Notes: a model not told the origin generated them from the sequence alone. DNA of 64,000 bases from Ischnura elegans (GCF_921293095.1 NC_060254.1:7812001-7876000); one strand, 5' to 3'; shown: positions 12,701-27,700, counted from the stretch's first letter. Numbers and translations: made by a program.

Positions 12701-15700
12701 AAATCGAGTTGGAGAGTGGTGAAAGAATTGTTTACGTTTGTTTTGAAGTGATGGTTAGCTTTGAAAACGAAGATGACGCCAATATTTTCGGTTTTAATCG
12801 TTGACGATCTTATGGTCAATCATCAGTGTGTCGTTAAAATAAAAATACTCGCCTCGATCTGTGAATATTTGGCATGTACAAGTGTTAATTGTGTAACCAT
12901 AAATTACACGGAGATAATGAATTACTATTTGTTAATGGATTGAATCAAGGTGGAGTCCCTTTGCAAGAAATAGTGGTAGATTAACCTTGTTTGTGCTTAT
13001 TATTCGAGAACGAAGATTCTCATTTGTATTGTGAAACCAATTGAAATGGTTTTCTATTGAGTACGCCACCAGAGCGATTTTAGGAACATTTTGAGGCTAC
13101 AATTTAATCATAATGTCGATAAATTTTAATCATACTTTTGCAGTAAGATATATCTTCTTAGCGTTAGTATGGCCGTTACGCTAATTTATTATCATCTCTG
13201 CGTTCCCTACGGAATTAGGAACAGCCTGCAAGTTGTGAATAATCAAAGCCTTTCCCGTTTTCAAAGTACTCACCATGGCCATAATTTAAATAACAGAATT
13301 TATAACCAACCACCGTCTAATAGAAAAATTCATCAGTGTTCATTAAAACGATAACGAGGCTTCTGTCACAATGATGTCATTGTTATGATCAACTCATGGT
13401 AATTCCTTTGATGATTTTTGTGTTTTTATAGAGCATTTTCAGTTTTATTAAAATTTTCACAATGAGGAGGTATATTCAGCCATGTGCCACTCGTGTTACA
13501 GACACGAAAAGAATTGAGCCGTATAATTGTCAGCTAGCAGCAGATATTTCATAACTTTAAATTATCTCATCTTTTTTATGATTATATATATACATATACT
13601 GTTAAGAAGCAATATGTTTCATGAAATCCATAATCTCTGGCAAATAAATTTTCAATAAGGGACAGAACTAAGTTTAAATTTCTTCATTAGAGATACCAAA
13701 ATCTATTGCATGACACCAAGTAGCCCTTACCATTGAAGTATAAAGTGAAACATATTTTGATAGTGTAGTCAATAGTGTAGTTGATATTGTAATAGGGATG
13801 ACTGTGAGTCTTTATGGTAATGCCATTGAGAATGTATTCATTGCCATTTTAAATTGAATGGATGTTCAGAAATCACTGATTATGAACATAGCTTCACAGT
13901 CAAAAATTATAATTAGAGAAGAATGAATAAAGTTTGAATAACTTATGCATAACCCTACCACAGTTACTTCAAGGGCTCCTGCTATCCAATTATTAAATAA
14001 ATGTACAGTTTGCAGCAAACCTTTCATACTTTACAAGTAGGCTGCATGTTGTTATAAAAATATGCATCTGTAACAAATATTGCAACTCTTTTTGGCTCAT
14101 AGCTTGGGATGGGGGATCTATTCTTTATGTTAATACTATTTTTGCAAACCTTGTGTAAGAATAAGTTTTAAGTGCTAACATAACTAACTTCATATCTAAT
14201 CAACAGCAAAGGCTTGTGTTGTATTTAAGATTCAAGGGAAAGAGATGGGGTGCAAAGATATTAAAGTTTCTGGGTTCAATTTATAAAAAATCTGTCAAAA
14301 AACATATCTAATCAGAATGAAAGCATTAATTTTCAACTCTCAGTGGTGTTTATGAATACTATACTATATATGTGATAGATATTTTCTTTTATTCTCAGCC
14401 CACAAAATATGAAGCTTTCATTGAACATGTTTTAAATATTTAGCAGATTACTAAATTATACAAAGACAGTAGTGGATCCAGGATAGGGACAAGGGGGTGG
14501 GCTAGGTGAGGTTAAAATTCCAGCTGTAGTGAAAGTCGGAAATAAACCACCATTCTATCTAGTGTAAAGTGGATACCCAAGGGGAGTAAATTGGATACCC
14601 TCCTTAGCCCCCCCCCCCCTCCATGGATCCGTCGCGGTACAAAGATACAGTTATTTATACAGCATTTAAAGAATTTATTTGTATCAAATGCAAAGCATAA
14701 GGACTCCATCATGATGACTCCTTCATTGCAACTGTCTTTTGGGATATGAGTTTTCAATAGAATTATGTTGTTACATGTAGTCACAGTAAGTAATTTTTTT
14801 TACTACCTACTTCTGGGGTAATCCTTTTGATTGCTGTACCAAGTCATCTCTGAATGCACCACACTGACATCACTCACTTATAATTAATGTATGTGCTTCC
14901 ACTATCATAAATGCAATAGTATGACTTCCTCACAGAATTTTACTGTACCATGTTCTATTTATGAAGTGATCATAGAAGCAATTTCCCTTACATCCACTCC
15001 ACTTCCATAAATCTATTAAGAAACTTTGCCTATGTGACATGAACATAGACTGTTTCTCATTACATACGTTGCAGCTATGCATGTTAAAATATATCTTTAG
15101 TGATGCAGATCGCAGCGAGACAGATGAGACAGAGATAATCCTTGGAATAAATAAAAAGAGGAGAATTAATGGGAAAATCACAGGACCAAAGTGCAAATAG
15201 AAGTCTGGTTAAGATATATGGAGTAAGGTTTGCTATGGAACTGGTATTTTTGACCCAGAAGGAGGATAAGAATGTATAGATACAGGAATGTATAGATAAG
15301 ATTGACAGAGGAAAAGGAAGTAGGAAGTGCTAGACGAGATAAATGAGGCAAGGGAATTAATGCAGGAGATGAATGTGAAGTGTTCATCAAGCTTGAAATG
15401 CCGACAACAGGGATTAAGGTAAGGATTTTGAGTAACAAGCAAGGGCAGGGAGACAATGGTTCTGGAATAAATGGAATAACCATGTATGTTACTAAGAAAT
15501 ATGTCAACCTTAATGAGTAAATCACTTATAACAGTAAGGAATGGAATGAGATATCAAGTCATGCATGATTATAAGTGTTGATGATGTTATACCTAATCGA
15601 TTTTTTGAACGTATGTACTCATTAGTGACAGTTCAATGGATGGAGCATGAAAAAATTAATAAAAGCTACGTATGGGATTGAAATCCCAAGAAACTAACGA

Positions 15701-18700
15701 GTGTACCAGATATGTGATGTAAATTGGCTGTTATAGGAATATGTCTTCACTTATCCTTTGAAGACTTATTAAACATATTAGTTAATTAAACGTCGACAAG
15801 TAGTAGTAAGGGTTAATATTTTAGGAAGAAACCATACCAAGGATCCCACTTAAGACTTTGATAGAGTCATTAGTAAAATTAGACAATGCAATACTTCCAC
15901 TGATTTTATTATAATAAAAATCAGTGGAAATACTGCAATGTTTTATTTTACTAATATGAAGAACTTCCACCATATCTTGCCCAACATCATACAAGATACT
16001 TTGAAAGAGCTTATCGAAGAAAAAATTTCAGTGGTCACTGATAAGCATACAAAATAATGAATGGAATGGTGGTGAATGCAGTCATTTCCTGTAAATTCAT
16101 CCTCATGAGCAAATACATATGTACACAGACAACAGCTTTCCCCAATAGCAAGCAATAGTAGCCCAGCTGGCTCAATATTGTAAGAAATACAACTGACTCT
16201 GATTGTTTCAAACATTCCCTTAGCAGACAATGCTTGAGAACCTCAATAAATATATTCCCTTAGCAGACAATGCTTAAGAACCTTAAAATAATATTTATTT
16301 GATTGATCTGGCTTTGATATCATATATTCCATATTTTCCATGAGTCTTCAGGTACAAGGGTCCAAATTCTCTTGAATTAAGGCTCAAATGTATGGAATAA
16401 AATTAAACTTTTTCAGAATAAGTATCGAATTGTTTATTTTCACCATATTAAAACATTCAAGCCTGAAATGAGATAAGTATTGGTAACCAAATTGGCACTC
16501 TTATATTTTAACATGAGATATCTAGATGGGCACCACTGATTCTATGGCTCTGAAGCTACTTTTGATGGCAGATGCACCACTGATTCTATAGCTCTGCAGC
16601 TACTTTCGATGGTAGATAATTTGCTAGGAGGTTTTAATAGTACATAACCTGTGTTTGGCTACGAACAGCACTTAGGCAATAAAGTCGCAATTTTTTCCGT
16701 TGAAGGCTACACATTAGAACGCTCAGAGAAGAGAAGACTTTTCTTGCTTAAGGTGCCTTTCCAAATCTTTTTCTATCAAAAGGATAAGAGGTCATTACTT
16801 TAGTCACAAAACGTACAATAATTAGTAAACTTCCACACTCCAAAGGCTCATTTGCCTCACAAATTCATTGATATATCATACCATCTTATGAGCAAATCAG
16901 TCATTCTTACTTTTTTACCCACACGAGCTGTATTGGTTGTATCAATTTGCCTTTCTCAGCTTCCAAAGAAAACTCAAACAGTATCTTGTATACATTACGT
17001 ACGAAACGTGCTAAATACTTTCTTTTTCACGCAATATTTCACTTGCCTCACTTATTCCTATATATTTATCTCCAAGAAATACCAAGCCGTACACCAAATA
17101 TTGTTAATGGACTTACCTACAATTTTTATAGTAGTACTTTGACAAACATCCTTTGGAAAAGGAAATACGAAAATACTTTCACCTCATAACATATATCCTC
17201 AGAAGTAATTATGAATTCTATAGTGACATCACATGCTAGTAAATCAGAATGCAATCAGTAGATACGATCTTTTTCTCTCTTTCGATTGCCAAATACGAAA
17301 CTTGGCTGTTCTTCTAATTCAAACTGTCTTTGTAAACACCGACACATTTTGAAATCGTTGATGAAGTCAGCAAAACCAGGTAATAACAGATTTCTATACC
17401 TACACTCCTGTTACACCTCCTTCCTTCCCTCCGATATGTAATTCTAGTATTTTTCATCAACTCACTTGGCTGGCACAAATCATAACAAACTCCTACGCCG
17501 GCACAAATATTGCATAACTTCAACATTTTCAGGGGTTTAGCACACGATCTCCGACTGCAGTCCATAGAATAGACAATATTATTTATTGGATGGTGATTAT
17601 TATCAAACTTGAGATGTTTGTAAGGATTTCGTAGCGAATACCGTAGAATAGTGGTCCGTTCCGGATATATCACCGGTCTTATGGAAATATTTCACTTATT
17701 ACATTGCTATTATGGTGCTAAAAATATTGGAAATTGATTGCTGATATCGTAGATACGGATAAAAACGGAGGATGCTGCGCTTGGTCGATTATTTCTTCCG
17801 TATATTATCGTAGGGTTCTTCAGCATTTCAAAACATCCGCCATTTTCAACAATTTAAACTTCACGTTAACTTTTTACCCGAGGGAAATCCATGGTTTAGC
17901 TTGACTACCACTTTAACGCTCAGATTTGGCTTAACCATCGATTATAAAACAGAATTCTGGGACTTAACCGACGCTTAGCTTAAACTCCAGTTTAACCAGA
18001 CATTATAAAACCGGCCCTAAGGATGACAAGTATTCACACAATCACACTCACAAAGCAATAAAAACATTCACTCACACACACAAACAGAAGGGCACAAATT
18101 CCGGAAGAACCGCTCAAAAAAATCCCAGAATGTGATTGTGTGAACACTTGTCATCCTTAGCGGAGTACCATTAGCTCTGTGAAGGATTACAGGGAGTGTG
18201 TTTATGGTACCCGGCATCCTTAGTGGACTCCCATCAGCCCCAGGAAGGCTACCAGGTTACAACACAAGGTTACCTTCGTGAGGTCTTTACACCCTTGCAA
18301 AGGTTTCATTCGGGTGGTGTGTCTTTGGCAGTCCCTGGTGAGGAAGCAGCAATCCCGTAAACTGCCACAGGAGGTCTATTCGGGTGGAGTAGTTGTTTAA
18401 TTTGATGACTGGTGCCAAATTTTCTGGCTAGGGGAGAGACTCATTTTATTTTGTATTGATTAGGGGCCATAGAGCAGCTTCATTTCTCCTTATTTACATA
18501 GGATGAGAGTCTACCCATCTCGCACTATGTGAAATAGCTACCTGTAACATAAAATCTGAGTCCTTCAGTGTTATTATTTTATCAAATGAGCTTATGACTT
18601 TTTAGTTCTGTATAAAACTATCATTTGTGTAAAGTCTAATAAAAAATGTTGAGCTATAGGCCTTTTTTTAAAAGCAGATCTTATAAGCATCTAACAAGAA

Positions 18701-21700
18701 AATGAAATTAAGGTCTTTTTTGTTTTGCCTAAACTTTCCCTAAATTAAAAAGAAATACTTAAGTGTTTGGAAGTATAGAAGCCATCATGTGTGAAAATTA
18801 CTTTTTTTGCTTTAGTATTCTATAATGTTATTGTGAATTCTCTATTTACAGGCACCAGGTTTGCTGTGGACGCATTTAATTTTGGGTCTATTCCAGGGAT
18901 CACCTATTACTTCCTCTCTCATTTTCATTATGACCATTACATTGGACTGAAGAAAAGCTTTTCACATCATATTTACTGTAGCAGTGTGACAGGTAAATCT
19001 ATTTTTTTTATTTATAGCATTTAATTTGGAGTGTAGCCCATTGTTACTTAAAATTCATTTCAGTTTCATGGAAATTTTATTTAATTAAGAAGCATTGCTT
19101 TAAAGCAGTTTAATGTTAAGACATTATATGACATTTACTCATTAAAATTTCCGAAAAGAAATAATTTTTACTGATAGAATGACCCTTGGTTGAATGAGAT
19201 GGATATTATAATTGGCATTATAAGCCCAAGGTCCCTTCAGAAAGTCAGATGTATCAATTTTTTTAATGAAAAGGCAGTGCATTATATGAAAAAAGTTGCT
19301 AGTTCATTTATGCATAGGAATCTCATTTTTCTAAAGAAACCATATATCCAGGCATGTAAGATGACCTATTTTTCCAGTTAAAATATATATTTTGAGGGTA
19401 TTTGAACTTTCCACATAGGACTACCCCCTTGTACAATGGAATAATAAATCCATGCTTTAATATGATTGTTGCTGGAACTGCACTGCCTGCCTGCTTTTAT
19501 TTGGTAGCTGCATATTTGGAAGATACAGATGAGGCTGTTTTTAAGCTCTCCCCGTCATGTGTACTCTGTGACAACTTCAGATTCTGTAGTTTGGCGAGAA
19601 GTTTTAACCATGTGATCAGACCTGGTGCTTAAGACCACCCCCAACTGCCCTGTGTACACATGGTAGTTAAGTTTACATGAAACTACTTACTAATACCATT
19701 TATACTTTACTAAGACTGTTACATCATTATCTTTGTGCATACTTATTTATGGATGGAACACTAGGGTCAACTTAAGATCCGGTGTCATTTGCATATATTT
19801 TTGTGAATTATATTGCAGTGGTTTCCAATCCATTTTGAAGAAGGGTAGGGTATATCAGCTGAGTTTTGTGAGCTGCAGGGGTAAAAAATATTTTATTTTT
19901 CATAGAAACAGGCAAATATAAGCTCACATTGTCGATTAAACCAAGTTTACATTCAGTGGAAACTAATAATTTGAGGTCCAAAAACTTGAATGAAATTGGT
20001 TATGAAAAAATATTAATGTTAAAAAATTATTTGCGCTCTTGTTCAAATATTTTTGGATGGCTAATGTGTTAACCATTTTGTAAATTTGCCTTTACTCAGT
20101 AGTTGAGCGGAAACACTACTCTGACAAGGAGACATCGCCAAAGTGATGTTCGGGATCTGGATGCGAATGTTATTTTCTAAAACTATATAGGCAGAGATGG
20201 GCAAAATACATGTCAAATGTATTTAAGATACAAAATACAAATTACTTTTAAAATCTGTATTTCAAATACAAAATACAAATTACTTCTAAAAATTGTATTT
20301 TCAATACTAAATACAAATGTAATTTCAAAATACTCTATTAAAATACAAAATACATGCCTTCACCGAAGTTCTTACCTAATAAAAAATTAAAATCAATTCA
20401 AATATGAACTACTTTTATAATCAGAGGCTCAAACATTCTTACAACGTATATATAGGAAACTGGCAATTAGACCATTATTCATGGCAAAATGTCTTAAATA
20501 AAATGGAGAAAAATGTCTCCTGGACCTTTAGGAACAGCGTCAGACTTTACAAGTCCCCTCCACAAATTACTCAATGCACCAGTGGCACAGCAAGGGGGGG
20601 GGGTTTAATCCATTTTACTTAATTGGATTGATATCACTAACAGAATAGTGTAAGGATTAATAAAATATCCCTCAGAAAGAAGTAAAACTCACCATTTTGA
20701 ACAATTAACCTTAAAATTCCATAATTTATTAATCTCGCACCTACCGCTTATCCTGGTGGTATTCCATACCCCCACACACCCCGGTATTAGTTGCACCTAA
20801 ACCCCCCCCCCCCCCAGCCTTAATTCCTAGATGCGCCCCTGCAATGCACAGCTACGTTTCGCAAACTATTCCACACGCGGCCACGTTTTGCAAGTATACA
20901 AGCGCCTGCGGGTGCTACAGAAGTAAATTAAGGGGCAATTTATAGTCCCATACTTGGCAGGCTAATACAGACTCATTCGGGATCCCTGCCATCTCGTCGC
21001 ACGCTCTTTCTACTTATGCACAAAAACATTACATGTATTTTGATTTTGAATGTATTTTAAAAATACAAACTACTCTTTAGATGTATTTTCGTTACAAAAT
21101 ACAAAATACTCTCAGAAAATGTATTTCCGATACAAATTACAAACTACAAAAGTATCGAAAATACGTATTTCAAATACAAGTATTTTCGATACTGCCCATC
21201 TCTGTATATAGGTAAGGTAGAACAAGTGTCACGGCTTTCTTCCACATAGGCCCGGGTTCGAGAGATATTCACATGTAAAGATTTCGCGCACTATGACATC
21301 CCTTGATTGCGTTCCCTCCCAACTGTGGCCGTGGCGGTGCGGTCTAGGGCGTTAGTCCCCAATATGTAGTTGGTGTCCCGGGTACGAGTCCCAGTGTTGG
21401 CAATATTTTTTCTCTCTTCTAATTTTTGAAATCAGTGTTACATTTTATCTCCATTCGTTTTATGTAGTTACTTCGTGATTTTTTAATTTAATAACAATTT
21501 ATGGATTTTAAATGAAACTCCGAATTGTGCCTTATCACGCGAATTAGAGAACGTATATAATGTACACGTGAATTTCCGTGTAATGTGCTCATCATGTGCA
21601 CCGATGCACACCTCTGCCTTGCATCAGTTAACCCATTGTACATCTATTCATGAATCGATCCCGGGACACCAACTACAAATTTGGGAAATAACATTCGCAT

Positions 21701-24700
21701 CCAGATCCCGAACATCAGTTTGGTGATGTCTCCTTGTGAGAGTCACCATCACTATAAATCTACAAATACAGGAATTTAAGAGAAACAATGGTAGTAATTT
21801 CTTTAAGTACAGTGGAACCTCGTTAAAGCGAGTACAGGCTATGGTGAGACCCCCTCCATTACAAGAGACAGCCGAGGCTCCGTCAATTGACCCAATGATT
21901 AGCATGTAAATAAATTTGTTTTTACAAGGGCCTTTTGGTGTTGGCATTCGCCATAGTGAGAGTTCTCATCGCTGGGAAACCTACGCCAAGAGTCCTTAAT
22001 ATCTGTAATTGCTGGCGATCTGTTTGAAATGAAGTTAACATTGAGTGCTCATTCTCAAATTCGTGTAGTAAACTATTGTAAGTTCAATAAATACGTAGTT
22101 CATTTTGGTGAAAATATTGTGGCATTAACATTCGCTAATGCTCGATGTTCTTTTGTTCCTTGGGCGGCAGAAAGCAGTCGGCAGCATACCCGCATGTCTG
22201 TGAGTCGCATGAATAGAGAGCATTTTAAGGTAGACACCATGGCCAAAAAACGCTTAACACTTATAAGCAAGAAAACAAAAATAATACAGTAATATGAGAG
22301 TGGCGTAATTAATTTATCTTCCTATTCGCTCTTCACAATTAAAATAAAAACAAAAGCGCCCGAGGAATGCAGATCATGAAGAGTTAGGAGCTTTATTCGG
22401 GTCGTTTTGCCCACTTCAATCTACAGGAACTACTGAAAAATGGAGCTATGCTTAAGGCTAAAGTGGAGTATTTCAGTGATAGATCGAGAATCAAAGACTT
22501 CAAGTGTTCGGAAGGTTGATTATACTAATTTAAAGCAAGAAAGCATCATCTCCCTTCATAATGGCTGGTGATGCCTGCGGTGTAAATGGACGTTTTCTTT
22601 GAAACATCTGCAATTATAATCACATTATTATGCAAGCTTAGTAGACTGTTCAGTGTAGATGATGAAGATATTACATTGGATGATAGAAAAAGTCTTCTGA
22701 GGCAGGATCATTCTACAACCTTCCACCTTTTTCATCTGCAAAAACATATACGATATGTTATTTCACATAACTGCCACATAACATACAGGAACAATAAACA
22801 TACACCAATGGAAGCATATGGGGCATCAAATAACTGCGATACAGTTTTATCAGTTATTTTTTGAATTTTCAGTGAAAAATACCAAAATAATATTATGATC
22901 ACGCAAATGCACTAATAAGTACATAGAAAAATGGCTTCATCAGTTGTGGATTATTGGCATAATTAATGATTGATAAAGCAATGCTTTACATTATTTTTAT
23001 TCACTACGGCGCATATATTATTTGAATACATAGTTGTTATTTAAGTAAGGAAATTTAGTGATGCAAAAAACATCACCTTTCGTCTGGATTTTTGCTTATG
23101 TTTATCAGATAGAAATGTCACTGACGCCACACCAATCCTGTTCCTTTACAAGTATTGAAAATATTATTATTATTTGCTCCACCTCTGGTAAAGCGACAAT
23201 TCCCTATAGCGAGTGTTTATTTGAGCTCCGTGGGGTCTCGTTTTATCGAGGTTGCACTGTATTGGAGGTAATTTTCCGCTATTTTCAATGTTGATTCTCC
23301 AACAGGCCATTCTCCATTTTATGCAGTACACATATAGGTACATCACAGACTTTATTTATTATTACCGTCAATAAAATTAATGTATTGATGCTTGTTTGAA
23401 GAAAGATGCGCTGTTTAAAATGGCAAATGGTATGACCGATGATGTTTCCCTGGGTAGGTCCTACAGCCTGGCACTTTTAGGGTTAAACAACCTTTTGATA
23501 ATTTGCTTACAAAAACTTACACGGAGCATTGAAGTATTCCAGAAATTTGATGATGATGATGATGTGATAATGATTGAAACAAGATACATACAGTCAGGAG
23601 AAGGAAGCTCACAGTGAGTCCTTGAAGCAATACATATTAACGGACTATTTGCGTTAATAATTGTATACACATTGATTTACGTGAATTATGAAAAATGTAA
23701 GAAATAGTGGTGAAAGTTTGGATTATCTGTGTTTTGCGATTGTTCCTCCTGCCTCTCCCCATTGTTAGCCTGGATAATAGGGTAGTTTCCTTCATCAAAG
23801 AAAACGAAAGGCATTGATTGCGATTCGTTACCCACCATTAGTGTATTCATAATACACAAATTATTTGGTTTTTGAAATACCGGTTTAGACGAATGGCAAG
23901 GGTCAAATTTTATCCTCATTTGAAAAAGGCCAGATTGGCGCCCATGCGATTCCACTCCACGTGACGTCACAGGGACCTAGGATTCTACACGAGAGGATAG
24001 GAGTTATACATCGTCTGAGGTTACCAATGCATGCATGAGGCACAGAGCTCAGGGAAACATGTCTTAATAATCACCTATTAAAACTGGCTAAGGTCGGATA
24101 GTTTTCTTCGTTTGATAAGGTATTAATAAACCTTTTTTAAGCCAAGCGCTACCATTCAGCTAGGTACTCAGCTACCCGCTGGCAGCCTGCGACGTATCAG
24201 CGCTAAGCCTCGCCTCAAGGTCACCTCACCGGGCGGGAGGGGGACCCAGAAATACGACGTACGGAGATATTTCCCGGCATTCATACTTGAGCGTCGCGTT
24301 TTCGCGCGTTCACTTTTCATTTAATCGCGAAAAATAGATATTGTCATTTAAAAATCTAAAAGCGTGAAATACGTACTCCAGGAGTAATAATCTTTCGATT
24401 AAGGCAATAAAAAAATAATAGGAAACCACCCTATTGGGAGTCTAGTGCGCTGTTGTTGTACTTATTTCAGTATATAGGTGAGAAGGTACTTATACATTTT
24501 ACCTAAAGACTTATCTTTTATGGAAACCATTTTGTTTCCATAAAAGAAAAGACTATGGAGAGGTTGGAAAAAAGGAGTGATTGTGAAGAGTTTTCCCTGT
24601 ACTTGGTGATCTGCTATAAGTGATCCATTGTCCACAATGTTAATAATGTATATTTCTGCTATAATATATCTATTCTGATTTTTTAATTGCATTAACTTAC

Positions 24701-27700
24701 AGGCAAACTTGTGGCCTCAAAACTTGGAGTAAGACCAGAACTTATAAGGCGCATTGATCCTGGGCAAACTATCAAAGTTGATGGTGTTGTTATCACTGCA
24801 TTGGATGCTAATCAGTGAGTCAAAATTTTTGTTGTTGTATTAATATGTAGTAATATTCCACTCAGAAAAGCCTCCAGTGCCTTTACATGAGGCATTTCAA
24901 TTTTAGTAATGAAAATCCAAAGATGCCAGTTTGAAACTGGTTTTTTGGTTGACTTAACATGGTGTCCACTAACCGGGAATATTCAGAGAATGTAGGTCTT
25001 CTGGGTAGACTTAGGAATATTGTCGAAGGTCGTGGAAAAATTCTTCTCTTCTCAACTACTGTGCCTCAACCCATGTGTTTGCTAGGTAAGATATTGCTGA
25101 AGGGTCAGAAAATCACCTATAAAGAGGGCAAATGCTTGAAAATTCTCTTTGTGAAAAGAGTTTTGTGGAGAAGGCATCGGTGACATTTTGCAAACAGTGT
25201 AAATTACATGTAAGATCATCACTTCATTAAATATTTTCCATTGATTGGGATTATTTTAGGATACTAAAAAGGTAGAGAGATTATACATGAAAGTGATTTC
25301 TAATGCCTATCTCGAAATATTCTGAGATTCAGATTTATCACATGTGTTGAGGTAGTAATTGAAATCAGTGAATCACAAGATCAGCTTAGAGGTAGTTTCC
25401 AATTTGTGCTGTATCTAGAAATTATTGCATGGTTTCTAGTAAGAATAATTTCCTGCCTTTGGATACCTGCAATTAGTTTTTCTGGTTGGTTGTGGCGTTA
25501 TGTTGTCAAATCTTGGCAATTCATAACGTAAGCCCAGACAGAGGGAACTCCTTTCATTTGTCACTGATCAGGTGAGGGAAAAAACTCCACAAAAACAAGA
25601 ATAATAACAAAAATTCCTTATCGTATCCCGGTTCAAATCCTGACTAAGTGAAATATTTTTTCATGGCAAACTTCATCCGTTGGTGTATTTAACTTTACAC
25701 CCGTGTGCGTGACTGCGTACAAAGTCACTTGTTCCTACAGTGCTTTAAGAATAATAACCACCGAGAGAAACAATTGTATCAAAATTACATGTAATGTTCA
25801 ATTAACTAGCATTTGTAGGTAGATATATTCAATATAAGAAGTATAAAAATAATAACCATTTATAGCTAATAATCTCAAAACTAACCTTAACCAATACGGA
25901 AAACTAAGTATAGTAGGTGAGTGTGTCAGCACCTAAAACGTAGTTGAGAATCGCTGTCAGAGAAAAAGACAGAGGGCGAGAGTGGAGGGGGAAATGGCCA
26001 ACGACGGAGGGGAGGTTACTTCGGTGGTGACGAGCAGGAGGAGGAGGAGGCTGAGCCGTCTTCAAAAATACAGATCTGAGCCAATGTTCCCAGCAGCGGC
26101 CTCGTTGACAGGAAACTCCGGGACAGTTCTCGTCGTCCAAGCAGGGGTTGGGGGAGGGCAGCATGCTGGCGAGCTCCTTCTATTCAATCTTCTTGGTGGT
26201 GACCGTTGCGATGTGGGGGTGATAGACATTCTAGCAGTCCATTGGAAGTCAAGGAGGGGAAAGACGTGGTAGGATGAGGTCTTGGAGGGGTAGAGTGTTT
26301 TGATTGGTGAAAAGTGGGCTACTTCTCATTCTAAATTGCAGATTATGCCTCGGCACCAGCTTTCCCCTGGATTTCCAGATCCAGGTATTCCTCTGCCATA
26401 CTTGCTCTTTAAGTCTTGATGTCCTGGCATGGCAGATTTCGGAGACCTAGAGTCTCCAAGCCTTTGAGCTGAAGGCCTTTGCATGAAAGTCCTTAGTGTG
26501 AAAAGTTATGCGGATAAGTTCAGAGGATTTTTGGGAGGAATTTCTTGGGGGGGGGAGGTACACTAAAAAAATACCACATGGTGATGTTCACTCAGAGGTC
26601 ATCCTGCAGTCAGCTGGTCATCACCTACCCCAGCCTTATTATTCCTTCTCAGGGACCTTAAATGACAAAAGGCTCTGAGTCTGGGTGGAAAGTGAGTAAT
26701 CTGACCAGCTCACTCTAATTTCTACCTTTTAGATTATGCAAGGTGCAGCATTGCAATTTTTCTATGATCCAAAAATACATGATTTTTTGGTAGTATAGAT
26801 TATATATGGGCATTAAAAAAATACACTACAGCAAACGAATGCTGTGTTGCCACGTCTTGTGCGCGAAACTTTGTTCCAGGTAACTGGCACTGGCCCGGCG
26901 TGGCACCGTTTGGCAACATGACATTAATAGAAGTTAGTGACATTCACAAATGTCAATATATTTATAGATTATGGATCATAGCATAATTGCATGTAAATTA
27001 AGAAGTGTTTCTATCAATTTTATTTTTTCTTTCGGGGTAAACTGTAGGACTAGATAGAGTTTAAACATTTAAGTTTCGTTATTTTACAACAAAATATGCA
27101 TTCTAAAAATATGCAAAAGCCATTTTATTAATCTACATTAATGTTTGCAACTTTTTGTGGAAGATGAATGTTGTAATCATAGTAGTATTCCCTAGGTTGA
27201 GTTACAAATTTCATGAAGTTGATAAAACGGGTAATTTTATGGTGCGCGGAGTCATTTATTGCACTTGCGTGTCCACATTTTAAAATATTTCATAAAACAA
27301 AAAATGAATCAGAATTGAGAATAAAATGATGTATTATTCATTATTATGGCATGCACTGAAGTCCAGATATAAATTTGCAAAGTACAGCGGCACATCATTT
27401 TGACACCGACAGCAGTGGAGTTTGCACAGAGTCATCACTTCTTCAAAGGCATGATTTTAGGGATAAGTCCTACCTTTATCCTCGAGAAGATGGTTCATTT
27501 TTTTTTTCAGGACTGTGAATATCTGTGAGAAAGTGTCAGCCAGGCTTAGAGTGAATATTTTTTATTTCCTTCCAATTCTATTTTAGAAGTTAATTATTTG
27601 CTCTGTTTTAAGTTTCTTCTTTGTTTGTTAACTTCTCTATTGCCTGTTTCCTTGTAAATTTTCCTTGATAAGTTTTATTTTGTAAGAGTTACATACTTTG

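Larger units (their letters stand above)
12489..18017. mobile_element. PIF/Harbinger-like TIR element, 5.5 kb
   Basis: Terminal inverted repeats GGGCCGGTTTTATAATGTCT match over 28 bp with one mismatch. The element is flanked by TAA on both sides (12486-12488 and 18018-18020). The GGGCC start and 3-bp TAA/TTA target fit PIF/Harbinger. I found no intact transposase or Myb-like partner. The short frames inside (for example 17314-17673 on the minus strand, 119 codons) are not recognisable. It is probably non-autonomous or decayed. Confidence 0.8.
12196..18447. mobile_element. Foldback element with arms of about 330 bp, split by a later insertion
   Basis: The left arm (about 12196-12488) and right arm (about 18131-18447) are inverted copies, sharing for example CCTTGCAAAGGTTTCATTCG (right) against its complement on the left. 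The continuation of the left arm, TAAGGATGACAAG..., is found only after the inserted element, at 18018-18050. It pairs there with CTTGTCATCCTTA at about 18147-18159. Removing 12489-18020 restores a continuous arm. Confidence 0.85.
11375..18851 (+). other. DCLRE1A intron 4
   Basis: A 7.5-kb intron separating the disordered N-terminal part from the nuclease exons. About 11375-12190 and 18450-18851 look like plain intron sequence. The middle is a foldback element interrupted by a PIF/Harbinger-like element, which itself contains a hAT-like MITE and short repeats. Confidence 0.85.
18993..24702 (+). other. DCLRE1A intron 5
   Basis: A 5.7-kb intron. About 18993-20110 has nothing I recognise. The rest carries inverted SINE-like repeats, a hAT MITE with a second hAT MITE inside it, a pogo/Tigger relic and an unclassified 660-bp TIR element. 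Confidence 0.85.

Noticed and set aside
12761-13354. Short frames of 60-61 codons near the left end of the PIF/Harbinger-like element
   Set aside because: They are too short and unrecognisable, with length expected by chance.
17314-17673. 119-codon minus-strand frame in the PIF/Harbinger-like element
   Set aside because: No DDE or Myb-like residues are recognisable and there is no supporting context. It is probably a chance frame.
26100-26280. Frame with [17 protein letters not shown] as a possible retrocopy gene
   Set aside because: No domain is recognised and the frame is short. Composition alone explains it.
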